A stretch of DNA of 64,000 bases from Shewanella marinintestina (GTDB lineage Bacteria; Pseudomonadota; Gammaproteobacteria; Enterobacterales; Shewanellaceae), in contig NZ_JAKILC010000003.1 in assembly GCF_023283845.1 (NCBI RefSeq), positions 248,001-312,000 on the forward strand, given 5' to 3'. Under the pieces are notes generated by a model. It searched no databases, was not told where the DNA came from, and was given only the letters and a program-made list of their open reading frames with translations. Shown piece by piece: positions 24,998 through 33,906 of the stretch; the first letter of the stretch is position 1; each line of letters begins with the position of its first letter. The position numbers and the translations under genes were made by a program.

Positions 24998-26731
24998 ATG
25001 CTAACATCTTGCAATCCTCTACCTACTTTAGCCAGATTCACCAGTATCAGTATGTTAACGCTATCTTTAGCCAGTGCGTTATTCGCTCATGATGCTATGG
25101 CTGAAACACCAAAGCTCATTTTACAAATTACGGTCGATCAACTGCGCGGTGACATGCTAAACCGCTATCAAGACAGATTTGGTGAAGGTGGCTTTAATTA
25201 CCTACTCAATAAAGGCATTGTTTATCAAAATGCCCAACATGCTCACGCCAATACCGAAACCATAGTAGGCCACACAACCTTGTCTACTGGCGCCTACCCT
25301 GCTAATCACGGGATGGTCGGCAACGTGTGGTATGACCGCAGCCTAGGCCACTCTGTTTACAATATTGAAGATCCTCGTTATCCGCTACTGTCTGCCGACG
25401 GTGATGTAAATAAAAAGACAGAAATAGACCCCACTCAAAAAACCGCTAGTACCTCAGGTCGTTCACCAATGAACATTTTAGTATCGACTTTCAGTGATGA
25501 GCTAGCACTTAAAACCAATGGTAAGGCCAAAGTGTTTGGCGTATCAGTGAAAGATCGAGGCGCTGTAGCCATGGCTGGTCATGCAGGTAAAGCTTTCTGG
25601 TTTTCTAAAAAATCGGGAGAATTTGTCAGCTCAAAGTTTTATTATCAAGACTATCCAAACTGGGTAAAACAGCATAACGCCACGAAGCCAGCGCAACACT
25701 ATGCCAATAAAACTTGGCAGTTAGCTAAACCGCAAAACAGCTATTTATTTGCCAACAACGATGATCAAGATTGGGAAGTTGCTTTTCCTGGTTTTGGGCG
25801 AACCTTTCCCCATCAATATGGCGCAGGCGACGGTAAGTACTTCACTACCTTTTTAACCTTAAGCCCCGCCGGTGATCAGCTCACCGCAAACTTTGCCAAA
25901 TTACTCATAGAGAATGAAGCCATTGGCCAAGACGAGATCACCGACTATCTTTCGGTAAGCTTTTCATCTACCGACTATGTTGGTCATATTTTTGGTCCAT
26001 CGAGCTTAGAAGCCGAAGATAATCTGCTTCACCTTGATAAGACCTTGGCCGACCTACTCAATTATATCGATAAAAAAGTCGGCTTAGATAATACCGTGAT
26101 CGTACTTTCAGCCGATCACGGCAGTCCTGAGTCGCCAGAATACCTACAAAATATGGGCATAGATGCGCAATACGTAGACCCAAATAAATGGGAAACAGAA
26201 ACAGCGATTAAAGCTGTTAAACAGCAATTTAAAATTGCCTCAAGCGATAAACTTATCAATAAGTTTCAAACGCCCTACTTATATCTAAATCACGTTACGC
26301 TAGCCAAATATCAGCTCAACCCCGAGCAAGTTCAACGTGCGGTGGCCAATGAAATTACTAAGTTACACGGTGTTGCCTTTAGCGCCACCAGCAGCGATAT
26401 AAACAACAATCATTTACCTGATACCCGCGTAGCAAAGTTAGTTTCAAACAACCACCACCCTCAACGTTCAGGTGATATTTATATCGTGTTCAAACCCCAT
26501 TATTTCATTAACGAATTTGATGGGCTAAGCGTGGCATCAAGCCATGGTTCACCTTGGCGATACGACACGTTTGTACCGCTTATTTTTGCTGGAAAAAACA
26601 TTGACCAGCAGACGGTATCACGTACGGTAGAAACCGTTGATATTGCCATAACCCTTGCCACGATTGCAGATACAAAACAGCCCTCAGGCAGCGATGGTAA
26701 TGTACTCATTGAAGTTATCGATCAAGATTAA
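24998..26731 (+). CDS. PafA-type alkaline phosphatase / phosphodiesterase
   Basis: A 577-residue exported enzyme with a signal peptide ending DAMA-ETP. It belongs to the type I phosphodiesterase/nucleotide pyrophosphatase branch of the alkaline phosphatase superfamily. Metal site residues appear in TVDQLRGDM, the nucleophile Thr in NTETIVGHTTLSTG, further metal ligands in STDYVGHIFG and SADHGSPESPEY, and a late His in SSHGSPW. It resembles PafA, a calcium-type, phosphate-insensitive periplasmic phosphatase that hydrolyses phosphate monoesters. No Pho box was seen upstream. It is monocistronic. Confidence 0.88.
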   Translation: MLTSCNPLPTLARFTSISMLTLSLASALFAHDAMAETPKLILQITVDQLRGDMLNRYQDRFGEGGFNYLLNKGIVYQNAQHAHANTETIVGHTTLSTGAYPANHGMVGNVWYDRSLGHSVYNIEDPRYPLLSADGDVNKKTEIDPTQKTASTSGRSPMNILVSTFSDELALKTNGKAKVFGVSVKDRGAVAMAGHAGKAFWFSKKSGEFVSSKFYYQDYPNWVKQHNATKPAQHYANKTWQLAKPQNSYLFANNDDQDWEVAFPGFGRTFPHQYGAGDGKYFTTFLTLSPAGDQLTANFAKLLIENEAIGQDEITDYLSVSFSSTDYVGHIFGPSSLEAEDNLLHLDKTLADLLNYIDKKVGLDNTVIVLSADHGSPESPEYLQNMGIDAQYVDPNKWETETAIKAVKQQFKIASSDKLINKFQTPYLYLNHVTLAKYQLNPEQVQRAVANEITKLHGVAFSATSSDINNNHLPDTRVAKLVSNNHHPQRSGDIYIVFKPHYFINEFDGLSVASSHGSPWRYDTFVPLIFAGKNIDQQTVSRTVETVDIAITLATIADTKQPSGSDGNVLIEVIDQD

Positions 26732-26750
26732 ATTCAAGTGAATTTTTAAT

Positions 26751-26781
26751 AGCGAGGTAAATACAAACTTGCCTCGTTATT
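26751..26781 (+). terminator. probable terminator of the phosphatase gene
   Basis: GCGAGGTAA and TTGCCTCGT form a stem, followed by an imperfect T-rich tail (TATTATTA). It begins 20 bases after the stop. Confidence 0.6.
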
Positions 26782-26800
26782 ATTACCCTCCGCTTCATAA

Positions 26801-26868
26801 TTGAATTAATAATAACGAAATTAATAGTATCGGAATTAATAGTTTCGAAATTAATACTGCCGTAATTG
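26801..26868. repeat. degenerate 15-base tandem repeat
   Basis: Four and a half units share the pattern CG-AAATTAATAGT-: CGAAATTAATAGTAT, CGGAATTAATAGTTT, CGAAATTAATACTGC, with a diverged unit before and a partial one after. The period is exactly 15. Confidence 0.75.
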
Positions 26869-27333
26869 CCCCTCACACCCGCAGCGCCTATTAATGCCGC
26901 ACAAGCAAAACTTCTAGACTGATTTCAACGCGATTTTGTTTGACTTAAATCTAGCTGTTCTCAACATAGTTAGGTAGCTGTTTCAGGCAATTTAAAATTC
27001 TAAAACTCAATCTTATTATCAGAGTTCTAACGCCACATTGTTAACTCATTAGCTATCATTTGGGGGGCGACTTTTGCTTAAATCTAACAAGCCTGTTTGA
27101 TAACAGCATATGCAATTTCTACTATATTGATATATTTATGCAGTCTTTTTCACTAACAAAATCAATTTACTAAAAAATAAATTCATTTAAGCGTACACTC
27201 GTAAGCCTATGAAATTTTTAACCTAAAAGCACAAAACCAAACGCAAACCAAAACAAAATCCAAACAAGTGTTTAAATTTATCGTTTGAAAATTTGATCTG
27301 CGACTCATTTTGTGACGTAATGTGAGATATAAC

Positions 27334-27350
27334 TTCTGGTCGGACGAGCA
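27334..27350. promoter_or_regulatory. FadR-like operator
   Basis: TTCTGGTCGGACGAGCA shares the CTGGTC-GAC-G core of the FadR consensus (AGCTGGTCCGACNTGTT). It lies only six bases before the ATG of a fatty-acid beta-oxidation gene, so binding would block transcription or the ribosome site. Confidence 0.6.
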
Positions 27351-27356
27351 TTTAAT

Positions 27357-29594
27357 ATGAGCATTAGAACTAAACTAAAAAAAGTACTGCCAAGCATTTC
27401 TACTACAGAGCAAGAGGCACTCGATGCCGGTGATGTGTGGTTAGAAGGTTCGATTTACCAAGGTGTACCAGACTTTGCAGCCCTGCGTGATATTCCTGTT
27501 GCAACGCTATCAAGCGATGAGCAAGCATTCCTAGACGGCCCAGTTGCTACCTTGCTTGAAATGGTCGATGATTTTGAGATCCAGCGCAGCAAGCATCTAC
27601 CCGAAAACATTCTTACCTTTTTAAAAGAGAATAAGTTTTTCTCGCTTATCATTCCAAAGTCGTTTGGTGGTCTTGAGTTTAGCCCGTACGCCAACTCGAC
27701 GATTGTGGCAACAATTGCCGCTAAAAGCTCTGCCGTAGCTGTTACCGTAATGGTGCCAAACTCACTCGGCCCGGGTGAGCTACTGATGCATTACGGTACC
27801 TCAGAGCAACAAAATTACTGGCTACCACGTTTAGCCAATGGTCAAGAGATCCCATGTTTTGCACTAACCAGCCCAGAGGCAGGTTCAGATGCTGGTGGCA
27901 TTCCAGATATTGGTACCGTCACTATGGGTGAATACCAAGGTGAACAGGTACTTGGCTTAAGCGTTACCTGGGACAAGCGTTACATTACGCTAGCGCCTAT
28001 TGCCAGCGTATTAGGTTTAGCCTTTAAGGTTGAAGATCCAAACGGCTTATTAGGCGGTAAAGAACAGCTTGGTATTACCTGCGCACTTATTCCAAAATCA
28101 CATCCTGGAGTGCAGCTCGGTAATCGTCACGATCCTATGGGGATTCGTTTTTATAACGGTACTACCCGCGGCGAAAACGTATTTATTCCAATGGAATTTA
28201 TCATTGGCGGCCAAAAGAATATCGGTCGCGGCTGGGCAATGCTAGTGGCTTGTCTAGGCGCTGGTCGCGGTATTTCACTGCCAGCACTGGGCGTATCAGT
28301 CAGCCAAGCATCATTTAAATCATCAGCGGAATACGCAGCAGTGCGTGAGCAGTTTGGTTTATCAATTGGTAAGTTTGAAGGTATTCAAGAAAAGCTTGCC
28401 GATATTGCCGGCAAAACCTATCTGCAAGAAGCAATGCGCGTACTCACAACCGAAGGGCTTGGTCTTGGGCTAAAGCCATCTGTTGTTACTGCAATAGCTA
28501 AATACCACATGACAGAGCTTGGCCGTGATGTACTCGATTCTGCGATGGACATTCAAGCCGGTAAAGCAATTCAATGTGGTCCGCAAAACACCTTAGCCTC
28601 TGGCTATGTGGCGCAGCCCATTGCGATTACCGTAGAAGGCGCAAACATTCTTACTCGTAACCTAATGATTTTCGGTCAAGGCGTGATGCGTTGTCACCCA
28701 TACTTGCAATCTATGGTTGAGTCTATTCACTCAAACGAGAAAAGTGCTGACAAAGTCTTTAATGGCATCTTACGTAAAACCGTTAGCTACAGTGTGGGCA
28801 ACAGCTTACGCGCCTTTAAGCTGGGTCTATTACCTTTTACCGCTTCAGCAGCATCAACTCTTGCCGAAGTGAAGCCTTACGAGCAATCAGTACATAAGCT
28901 TGCATCGAAGCTTGCTGTCTATGCTGACTTCTCATTGTTGGTACTTGGCGGCAAACTGAAGCAAGCCGAGATGCTGTCAGCCCGTCTTGGTGATGTAATG
29001 AGCTACTTGTACGCTGCGATGGCGTCAATTCGTTACTACGAGCAAAAGCTAACCGCTGCCGAGCGAAAAGAAGCCGCGGCTTACTTCCATTACGCGACTC
29101 GCTGGTCACTGTGCCAAGCTGAAAAAGCGTTACTAGACTTCTTAGATAACTTCCCATCATCAGCGACACGTAAGTTTATGCGTTTAATCACCGTGACTTA
29201 CTCAGCTAAGATGCCAAAAATCAACGACGACCTAGTGCGAGAGTTAGCAGAGCAAGCGCAGTTAAATACCGAGTTTAAAAAGCATCTGACTCACCTCGTT
29301 AAGCCAATTGCCGGTGATGGCAACGACATTAACGAGCAAGCTTACCTTGCTAAAATCGAGTGTTTACCGCTATTGGCTAAAGTCAAAAAAGCAATTCGCG
29401 CCAAGACATTTAAGCCAGGTGTTCGCTTTGCACTCACCTTAGATGCCGCACTTGAGGCAAAAGTGATTAGCGATACTGAGCATAAATTGCTACAAGATTA
29501 TAATCTTAAGCGTGAACGTGCCATCCGCGTCGATGAGTTTGATTTTGACCTCAATCTGATTAGCGACCGAGCAGAGCTTAAAATCGCTAACTAG
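27357..29594 (+). CDS. FadE-type acyl-CoA dehydrogenase
   Basis: A 745-residue enzyme of the FadE family: an acyl-CoA dehydrogenase core (about 60-470, with ALTSPEAGSDAGG, GRGWAMLVACLGAGRG and TVEGANILTRNLMIFGQG) plus the C-terminal FadE-specific region (DUF1974, about 475-735). It catalyses the first step of fatty acid beta-oxidation, acyl-CoA to trans-2-enoyl-CoA, with FAD. It is shorter than E. coli FadE (814), mainly because the N-terminal membrane segments are missing, so it may be cytosolic or peripheral. The Shine-Dalgarno is weak and overlaps the region of a FadR-like operator. It is monocistronic. Confidence 0.88.
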   Translation: MSIRTKLKKVLPSISTTEQEALDAGDVWLEGSIYQGVPDFAALRDIPVATLSSDEQAFLDGPVATLLEMVDDFEIQRSKHLPENILTFLKENKFFSLIIPKSFGGLEFSPYANSTIVATIAAKSSAVAVTVMVPNSLGPGELLMHYGTSEQQNYWLPRLANGQEIPCFALTSPEAGSDAGGIPDIGTVTMGEYQGEQVLGLSVTWDKRYITLAPIASVLGLAFKVEDPNGLLGGKEQLGITCALIPKSHPGVQLGNRHDPMGIRFYNGTTRGENVFIPMEFIIGGQKNIGRGWAMLVACLGAGRGISLPALGVSVSQASFKSSAEYAAVREQFGLSIGKFEGIQEKLADIAGKTYLQEAMRVLTTEGLGLGLKPSVVTAIAKYHMTELGRDVLDSAMDIQAGKAIQCGPQNTLASGYVAQPIAITVEGANILTRNLMIFGQGVMRCHPYLQSMVESIHSNEKSADKVFNGILRKTVSYSVGNSLRAFKLGLLPFTASAASTLAEVKPYEQSVHKLASKLAVYADFSLLVLGGKLKQAEMLSARLGDVMSYLYAAMASIRYYEQKLTAAERKEAAAYFHYATRWSLCQAEKALLDFLDNFPSSATRKFMRLITVTYSAKMPKINDDLVRELAEQAQLNTEFKKHLTHLVKPIAGDGNDINEQAYLAKIECLPLLAKVKKAIRAKTFKPGVRFALTLDAALEAKVISDTEHKLLQDYNLKRERAIRVDEFDFDLNLISDRAELKIAN

Positions 29595-29643
29595 TTGCTA
29601 ATTCTGTAATCACTGCCCAGTAAGCAGTAATAGACCGTCACCC

Positions 29644-29669
29644 AAAAACCACCGCAAGGTGGTTTTTTT
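29644..29669 (+). terminator. terminator of the acyl-CoA dehydrogenase gene
   Basis: AACCACC-gcaa-GGTGGTT followed by T5 or more, about 50 bases after the stop. Confidence 0.92.
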
Positions 29670-29772
29670 AGCTTCGAAATAAGCTAATTGGATTTTTGTT
29701 TTTGCTCGGTGTTATATGACAGTGAGTTCTAAATTGACGCTTCAGAGTGATTAATCGCCTGCAGCGGGTGCT

Positions 29773-29966
29773 GGACAGGATGTCCGAATGTCGTGATCAC
29801 ATGGTCAATGATGTTCCCTACATCATAATGACATTTCCCATATCCCTATGGGTCAGATGTGAATGAACGACCGCATGTGCAGATACTTCTGAAGCTCGCT
29901 GCTAGTACGTCCGTGTAGGCTCAACGAAAACATCCATGTTTTCGACGGCTTCAGCCGCATCTACAC
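29773..29966. repeat. multi-hairpin intergenic element
   Basis: Consecutive perfect stems occur: GGAC/GTCC (29773-29785), ATGATGT-tccct-ACATCAT (29808-29826), CCCATA-tccc-TATGGG (29837-29852), and an outer stem GTGTAG/CTACAC (29913-29966) that encloses CGAAAACAT-cc-ATGTTTTCG and CGGCT-tc-AGCCG. The last part folds like a three-way junction. It is GC-richer than the flanks. A dispersed repeat of REP/MITE type or a structured RNA is likely. Confidence 0.6.
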
Positions 29967-30075
29967 CTAGTTATTGGCGTATTAACTCGACTTAGAGGTT
30001 CGATTTCAAACTTGGAACAGCCCTATTTCTACTTAGAATAGATACTCTTAACGAATCAATCCTTTATTAGAAAAG

Positions 30076-31164
30076 CTATTCTGCTAACATCAGCTTTGCT
30101 TTAAGAAACGTGAGGTTAATTTCATCTGTGTTGTTGAAATCAAACTTACCGTTCGTAACATCGTTAAACCGTTCGAAATAGTAATGAATCAGGGGAGCAT
30201 ACCTATCATCATGAACCCAAGTATAGAACTTTGAAAGTTCGTAGCTCAACTCTCTGCTAAGATCTGACCTTATTCTTAGATCAGAGCCATGTTCTAAATC
30301 AATAATATTCATTGTTTGAAGATTGGTCTTAATTTCTTCAATGAGCGGTAAGAGTGAGCCTTTGTAACTATCAGCAATTGATACAAGCTCTAGAGTTGTT
30401 ACTTCTGCTTCGAAAATCATAATCAGATCATCAATCTCACCGTTATAGTATTCGTTGTCTAAGCGTTTTTCAGACTCAGCTCTAAGTACGTAGAGTTGTT
30501 CAAGCGGATCAGATTTAGTTTCAATCGGTTGATTTGAAAGACTCTTCTGATATTCGATAAACAAGCTTTGTATTTTTCCTGTAATAACATCAAGATAGTC
30601 ATATCGAGTCGTGAGAAACTCCAATAATTCATTTATATTTAGGTTTAGCGCTAAATCTTCTTCATTTACATCCCTACTGTATAAATGAACACATAAATCC
30701 CCGCTATTGAAATGACTCTCAAACGGCCAACTAGCAAAACGTTTTGAGTTTGATTGTTTTAAATCTACAGGGTGAGCGCCGAAGCAAGCTCTAATTGTTT
30801 TGAAATAAGTGTTATCATCTTCATTGAGAAATAGTCGATTCTTAAAACACTTCTTTTCGCCTGAAAATGGAATGTTTTTTTCGTTTACAAAGACCCTGTG
30901 TAGCTGTTTGATTGCCTCGAATATAAGATCAATCGAAGAGATTAGGGAATATACCTGCATACATTTTGTATCTAAGTTTTTATCAAACTCAGGTACATTC
31001 TCCAAATGTCGAACTGAAACAGTAACCCAATCCATACAAGAACAAACTAGATTAAATAGGTTCTTACCACCTTTATCTTTGTAGATTTGATATACAAAGC
31101 TTGAGTTAGAATTTACTAAGTCTCGGAAATCTCTGAATTTATCTTCACTAACAACGTTTCTCAT
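30076..31164 (-). CDS. orphan hypothetical protein
   Basis: A 362-residue soluble, mainly helical protein rich in Asp, Glu, Lys and Phe. There is no signal peptide or membrane segment and no family I recognise. The stretch TIRACFGAHPVD (about 128-139) has an Arg and a His five residues apart, as in the R-x4-6-H motif of HEPN RNases, but that alone is weak. The gene is AT-rich compared with its neighbours and lies alone between two hairpin-rich repeat elements, so it looks like an acquired cargo gene. A defence or toxin role would be a guess. Confidence 0.7.
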   Translation of the reverse strand: MRNVVSEDKFRDFRDLVNSNSSFVYQIYKDKGGKNLFNLVCSCMDWVTVSVRHLENVPEFDKNLDTKCMQVYSLISSIDLIFEAIKQLHRVFVNEKNIPFSGEKKCFKNRLFLNEDDNTYFKTIRACFGAHPVDLKQSNSKRFASWPFESHFNSGDLCVHLYSRDVNEEDLALNLNINELLEFLTTRYDYLDVITGKIQSLFIEYQKSLSNQPIETKSDPLEQLYVLRAESEKRLDNEYYNGEIDDLIMIFEAEVTTLELVSIADSYKGSLLPLIEEIKTNLQTMNIIDLEHGSDLRIRSDLSRELSYELSKFYTWVHDDRYAPLIHYYFERFNDVTNGKFDFNNTDEINLTFLKAKLMLAE

Positions 31165-31623
31165 TCGTTAATCAACTTTTGTAACCGCATGAAAATATTA
31201 TGAATAATAGCGACGATGATAGTGATAGTTTTTCGATTCTTCAACTTAATGATTGAATCCGATGATGCACTAATTTTGATCTATAAAAAGAAGTGAACGA
31301 TGAAGACCTCAAGCGATTTGCATTACTAGGTATTATCCGAAGACAAATAGAAAAATTACCTTTCTAAATCTTTTCTATCCAACAATGAATTGCAGTATCT
31401 AAGATAGATAACTCGTAAAATGCAACATCAGATGTCGCTGCGGCTGTGGGCTTCGGTTTCAGGGATGAAACCGCAGAGCGGCCATGGATGGCTTTACAGC
31501 GTCCCACAGAAATAGCGACATGTGAACTCAGCACTCAACGAGCCTTTCTCTATCGTAAATCCCTATAGCCACTGGTAGTGCCTAGGTAAGCCTGATATTA
31601 ATTCGTAGCTAACGCCCTAATCA
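31165..31623. other. intergenic region with structured repeat element
   Basis: It contains the cloverleaf-like element at 31432-31521. The rest is AT-rich, shows no ORF and includes the promoter of the orphan gene at its left edge. Confidence 0.5.
31432..31521. repeat. cloverleaf-like 90-base element with nested inverted repeats
   Basis: Outer arms ATGTCGCT (31432-31439) and AGCGACAT (31514-31521) match exactly. Inside them CTGTGGG (31444-31450) pairs with CCCACAG (31503-31509). Within these lie two hairpins: CGGTTTC-agggat-GAAACCG (31454-31473) and GCCAT-gg-ATGGC (about 31481-31492). The order gives a closed stem with two side arms. It resembles a small palindromic mobile repeat or a structured RNA. 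Confidence 0.7.
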
Positions 31624-33744
31624 CTAAGGTGTCACAATATTAAACACACCTTTGGGTTTATCTAGTGACGAAAAAAAGCTGATAAAATCAAGCTTACTGC
31701 CTTCGATTGCAAGCTCATCTGAAAATAGCACCTCTTTTACTCCTGCTTTACCAATAATCAGATCGACAAATAGCTCGTGGCTAATATTTAACGTCGCATT
31801 AGCCTCGGCAGACTTTGGCGCAAGCTTATGGTGTAGCACTGAGTTTTTAAGTTCTAGCACATAGTTTTTATCAAGGTCGGTAAAGTTGATATTAAGGATA
31901 AACTCTTCACCGAACACTTCAGGCCCAATCACTCTTGATGCCATCGACTGCATAAAGTTCTCGACTGGTGATTGCAGCAAAATCTGCTTCATTGAGGCTA
32001 AATCAATTCCCACCTCAGGGCTGCCATGCCTTAGCTCATACGCAGCAGTCAAATAGACATCACGCCAAGGCGCTGATTCTGCCTGATAACCCAGCTGATC
32101 ATAAATACTCGCAAGCAAAACTTTGGCTTCATTATGATCTGGGTCTGCAACCACTAGATGATTAACTAATTCAGCCGCCCAGCGATACTCCCCGGCAGCA
32201 ACCGCCTTGTTAGCCGCAGCTATGATCTTGTCAGCGCCGCCCATTAACTCCACATACTTAACCGCTGATGCAGTTGCTGGTAATGGGTCTAAATTAACGG
32301 GATTGGCGTCGTACCAGCCTAAATAAGCTTGGTATACCGCTTTGGCATTGTGCTTAACTGTGCCGTAATAACCGCGGCTAGCAAAGGTATTAGACAGTGA
32401 TGGCGGCATCTGTATTTGCTCGGCAATTTCAGCAGGAGTAAAGCCTGCGTTAAGCATGCGCACCGATTGGTCGTGAATATACTTATAAGTATCACGCTGC
32501 TTTTGTAAAAACTCATTCACCTCAGCTTGACCCCAGATAGGCCAATGGTGGCTACCAAAATACACTTTGGTGTCACGCTGAGCGTTAAGGGCATCATCGA
32601 TTGCTCGACTCCATACTAAGGCATCACGTACTTTAGCGCCTCGCAGGGTGTAAAGGTTATGCATGTTCTTAGAGACTAGCTCGGCGCCGCAATAAGCCTG
32701 CTGCTCAGGTAGGTAAAAGGTAAACTCAGCAGGTGCTTCTGAGCCTGATACGATTTGAAACTCAAACGGGACGCCATCGATTTCCATGGCAGAGTCTTGC
32801 TCAACCACGATATTAGGGCTGAGAATACCGAACTCACCAAAAGCAGGCTCTTTACCTAAGCCAGAATCGATATGGCCGCGGCTAGAGCGCGGTAGTTGCT
32901 TGCCATACATGTACATGGCGCGGCGGCTCATTGCGGTGCCCGCCATCACGTTTTCGCTGGTAGCTTCATGCATAAATCCGGCTGGCGCAATGATATCAAT
33001 AGCGTCATCAGGCGTTTGCTCAAATAAGCCTAAAGCCCCACCAAAATGGTCCATATGACTGTGGGTAAATACAATCGCCGATACAGGTCGTTCACCTAAG
33101 GTTTGATTTAAAAATTTTAGTGCGGTTTTGGCGGTTTCAGCCGTGGTTAATGGATCAACAATAATCCAACCGCTATCACCTGCAATCACCGTCATATTGG
33201 CTAAATCAAAACCACGCAATTGGTAAACACCTTTGGTGACTTCAAATAAGCCATCGATGTTATTTAGGCTTGCTTGACGCCAAAGACTTGGGTTGACGCT
33301 ATTAGGCGCCTCCCCTTGAATAAAGTCATAAGCAGTTCTGTCCCAAATTACCTTGCCAGTATCATCAACCACTTTAAGCTGTGGCATTCTGGCGATAAAG
33401 CCACGTTTCGCATCTTCAAAGTCTTGTATATTATCGAAAGGCAGCGCACCTAGAACCGCTTTATTAGCGGCAACAGTATGTGGGCTTGCTGGCGTAAACC
33501 CAGCTGGATCAGCGCCTTGTAACTCACTGTCAGCCCCTACAGCATTCACGCTGAGATCTGGCTGACAGCCCAAGACTAATACCGAAGCCAGCACCGACGT
33601 CAATATACTGATAAAGCAAGGTTTAACAGCAGGAAGAATGCAAAGTTTTTTGCTAATGCTAGCGCGGGATCTAGCGAAAACTTTAGCTTGAGTGCTAGCA
33701 AGAGCTAGCCGCTTTTGTTGGAGAACAATCAGAGACGATGACAT
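31624..33744 (-). CDS. SdsA-type alkylsulfatase
   Basis: A 706-residue metallo-beta-lactamase-fold enzyme of the SdsA1/BDS1 type. An N-terminal lipoprotein-like signal (LASVLVLGC) is followed by the metal-binding motif THSHMDHFGG at about 225-235 and SHHWPIWG at about 400. A dimerisation region and a C-terminal SCP2-like domain (about 580-700) follow, the latter probably binding the alkyl chain. Such enzymes cleave primary alkyl sulfates such as SDS to the alcohol and sulfate. The long basic N-terminus before the signal makes the exact start uncertain. An AraC regulator lies just upstream on the same strand and may control it. Confidence 0.9.
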   Translation of the reverse strand: MSSSLIVLQQKRLALASTQAKVFARSRASISKKLCILPAVKPCFISILTSVLASVLVLGCQPDLSVNAVGADSELQGADPAGFTPASPHTVAANKAVLGALPFDNIQDFEDAKRGFIARMPQLKVVDDTGKVIWDRTAYDFIQGEAPNSVNPSLWRQASLNNIDGLFEVTKGVYQLRGFDLANMTVIAGDSGWIIVDPLTTAETAKTALKFLNQTLGERPVSAIVFTHSHMDHFGGALGLFEQTPDDAIDIIAPAGFMHEATSENVMAGTAMSRRAMYMYGKQLPRSSRGHIDSGLGKEPAFGEFGILSPNIVVEQDSAMEIDGVPFEFQIVSGSEAPAEFTFYLPEQQAYCGAELVSKNMHNLYTLRGAKVRDALVWSRAIDDALNAQRDTKVYFGSHHWPIWGQAEVNEFLQKQRDTYKYIHDQSVRMLNAGFTPAEIAEQIQMPPSLSNTFASRGYYGTVKHNAKAVYQAYLGWYDANPVNLDPLPATASAVKYVELMGGADKIIAAANKAVAAGEYRWAAELVNHLVVADPDHNEAKVLLASIYDQLGYQAESAPWRDVYLTAAYELRHGSPEVGIDLASMKQILLQSPVENFMQSMASRVIGPEVFGEEFILNINFTDLDKNYVLELKNSVLHHKLAPKSAEANATLNISHELFVDLIIGKAGVKEVLFSDELAIEGSKLDFISFFSSLDKPKGVFNIVTP

Positions 33745-33906
33745 ACTAAACCGCTTTATTAGTTAACAAGATAAACCCAACCTATTACATTAAGGCAACA
33801 CAAGGTTTATCATTTCTCGCCAACCTGAATTGCACAGCAGTTACTCGTCTGCTTTTAGTTCGTTACTCTGTAATTGACTTTGTCGGAGAAACGCTTTGAT
33901 AAAAGC

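Larger units (their letters stand above)
26732..27356. other. intergenic region upstream of the acyl-CoA dehydrogenase
   Basis: The 625 bases hold the phosphatase terminator, a 15-base tandem repeat (26801-26868) and the FadR-like operator (27334-27350). Between 26900 and 27300 it is AT-rich, with no ORF or structure that I could identify. Confidence 0.5.
29595..30075. other. intergenic region with structured repeat element
   Basis: After the dehydrogenase terminator, the 300-odd bases to the orphan gene are dominated by the hairpin-rich element at 29773-29966. No ORF is supported. Confidence 0.5.

Noticed and set aside
28837..29169. A 110-codon minus-strand ORF inside the acyl-CoA dehydrogenase gene
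   Set aside because: It is fully antisense to a well-supported coding region and shows no recognisable domain.
30076..31164. Calling the orphan gene a HEPN nuclease
   Set aside because: A single R-x5-H pair is too weak; no other family feature was seen, so it stays hypothetical.
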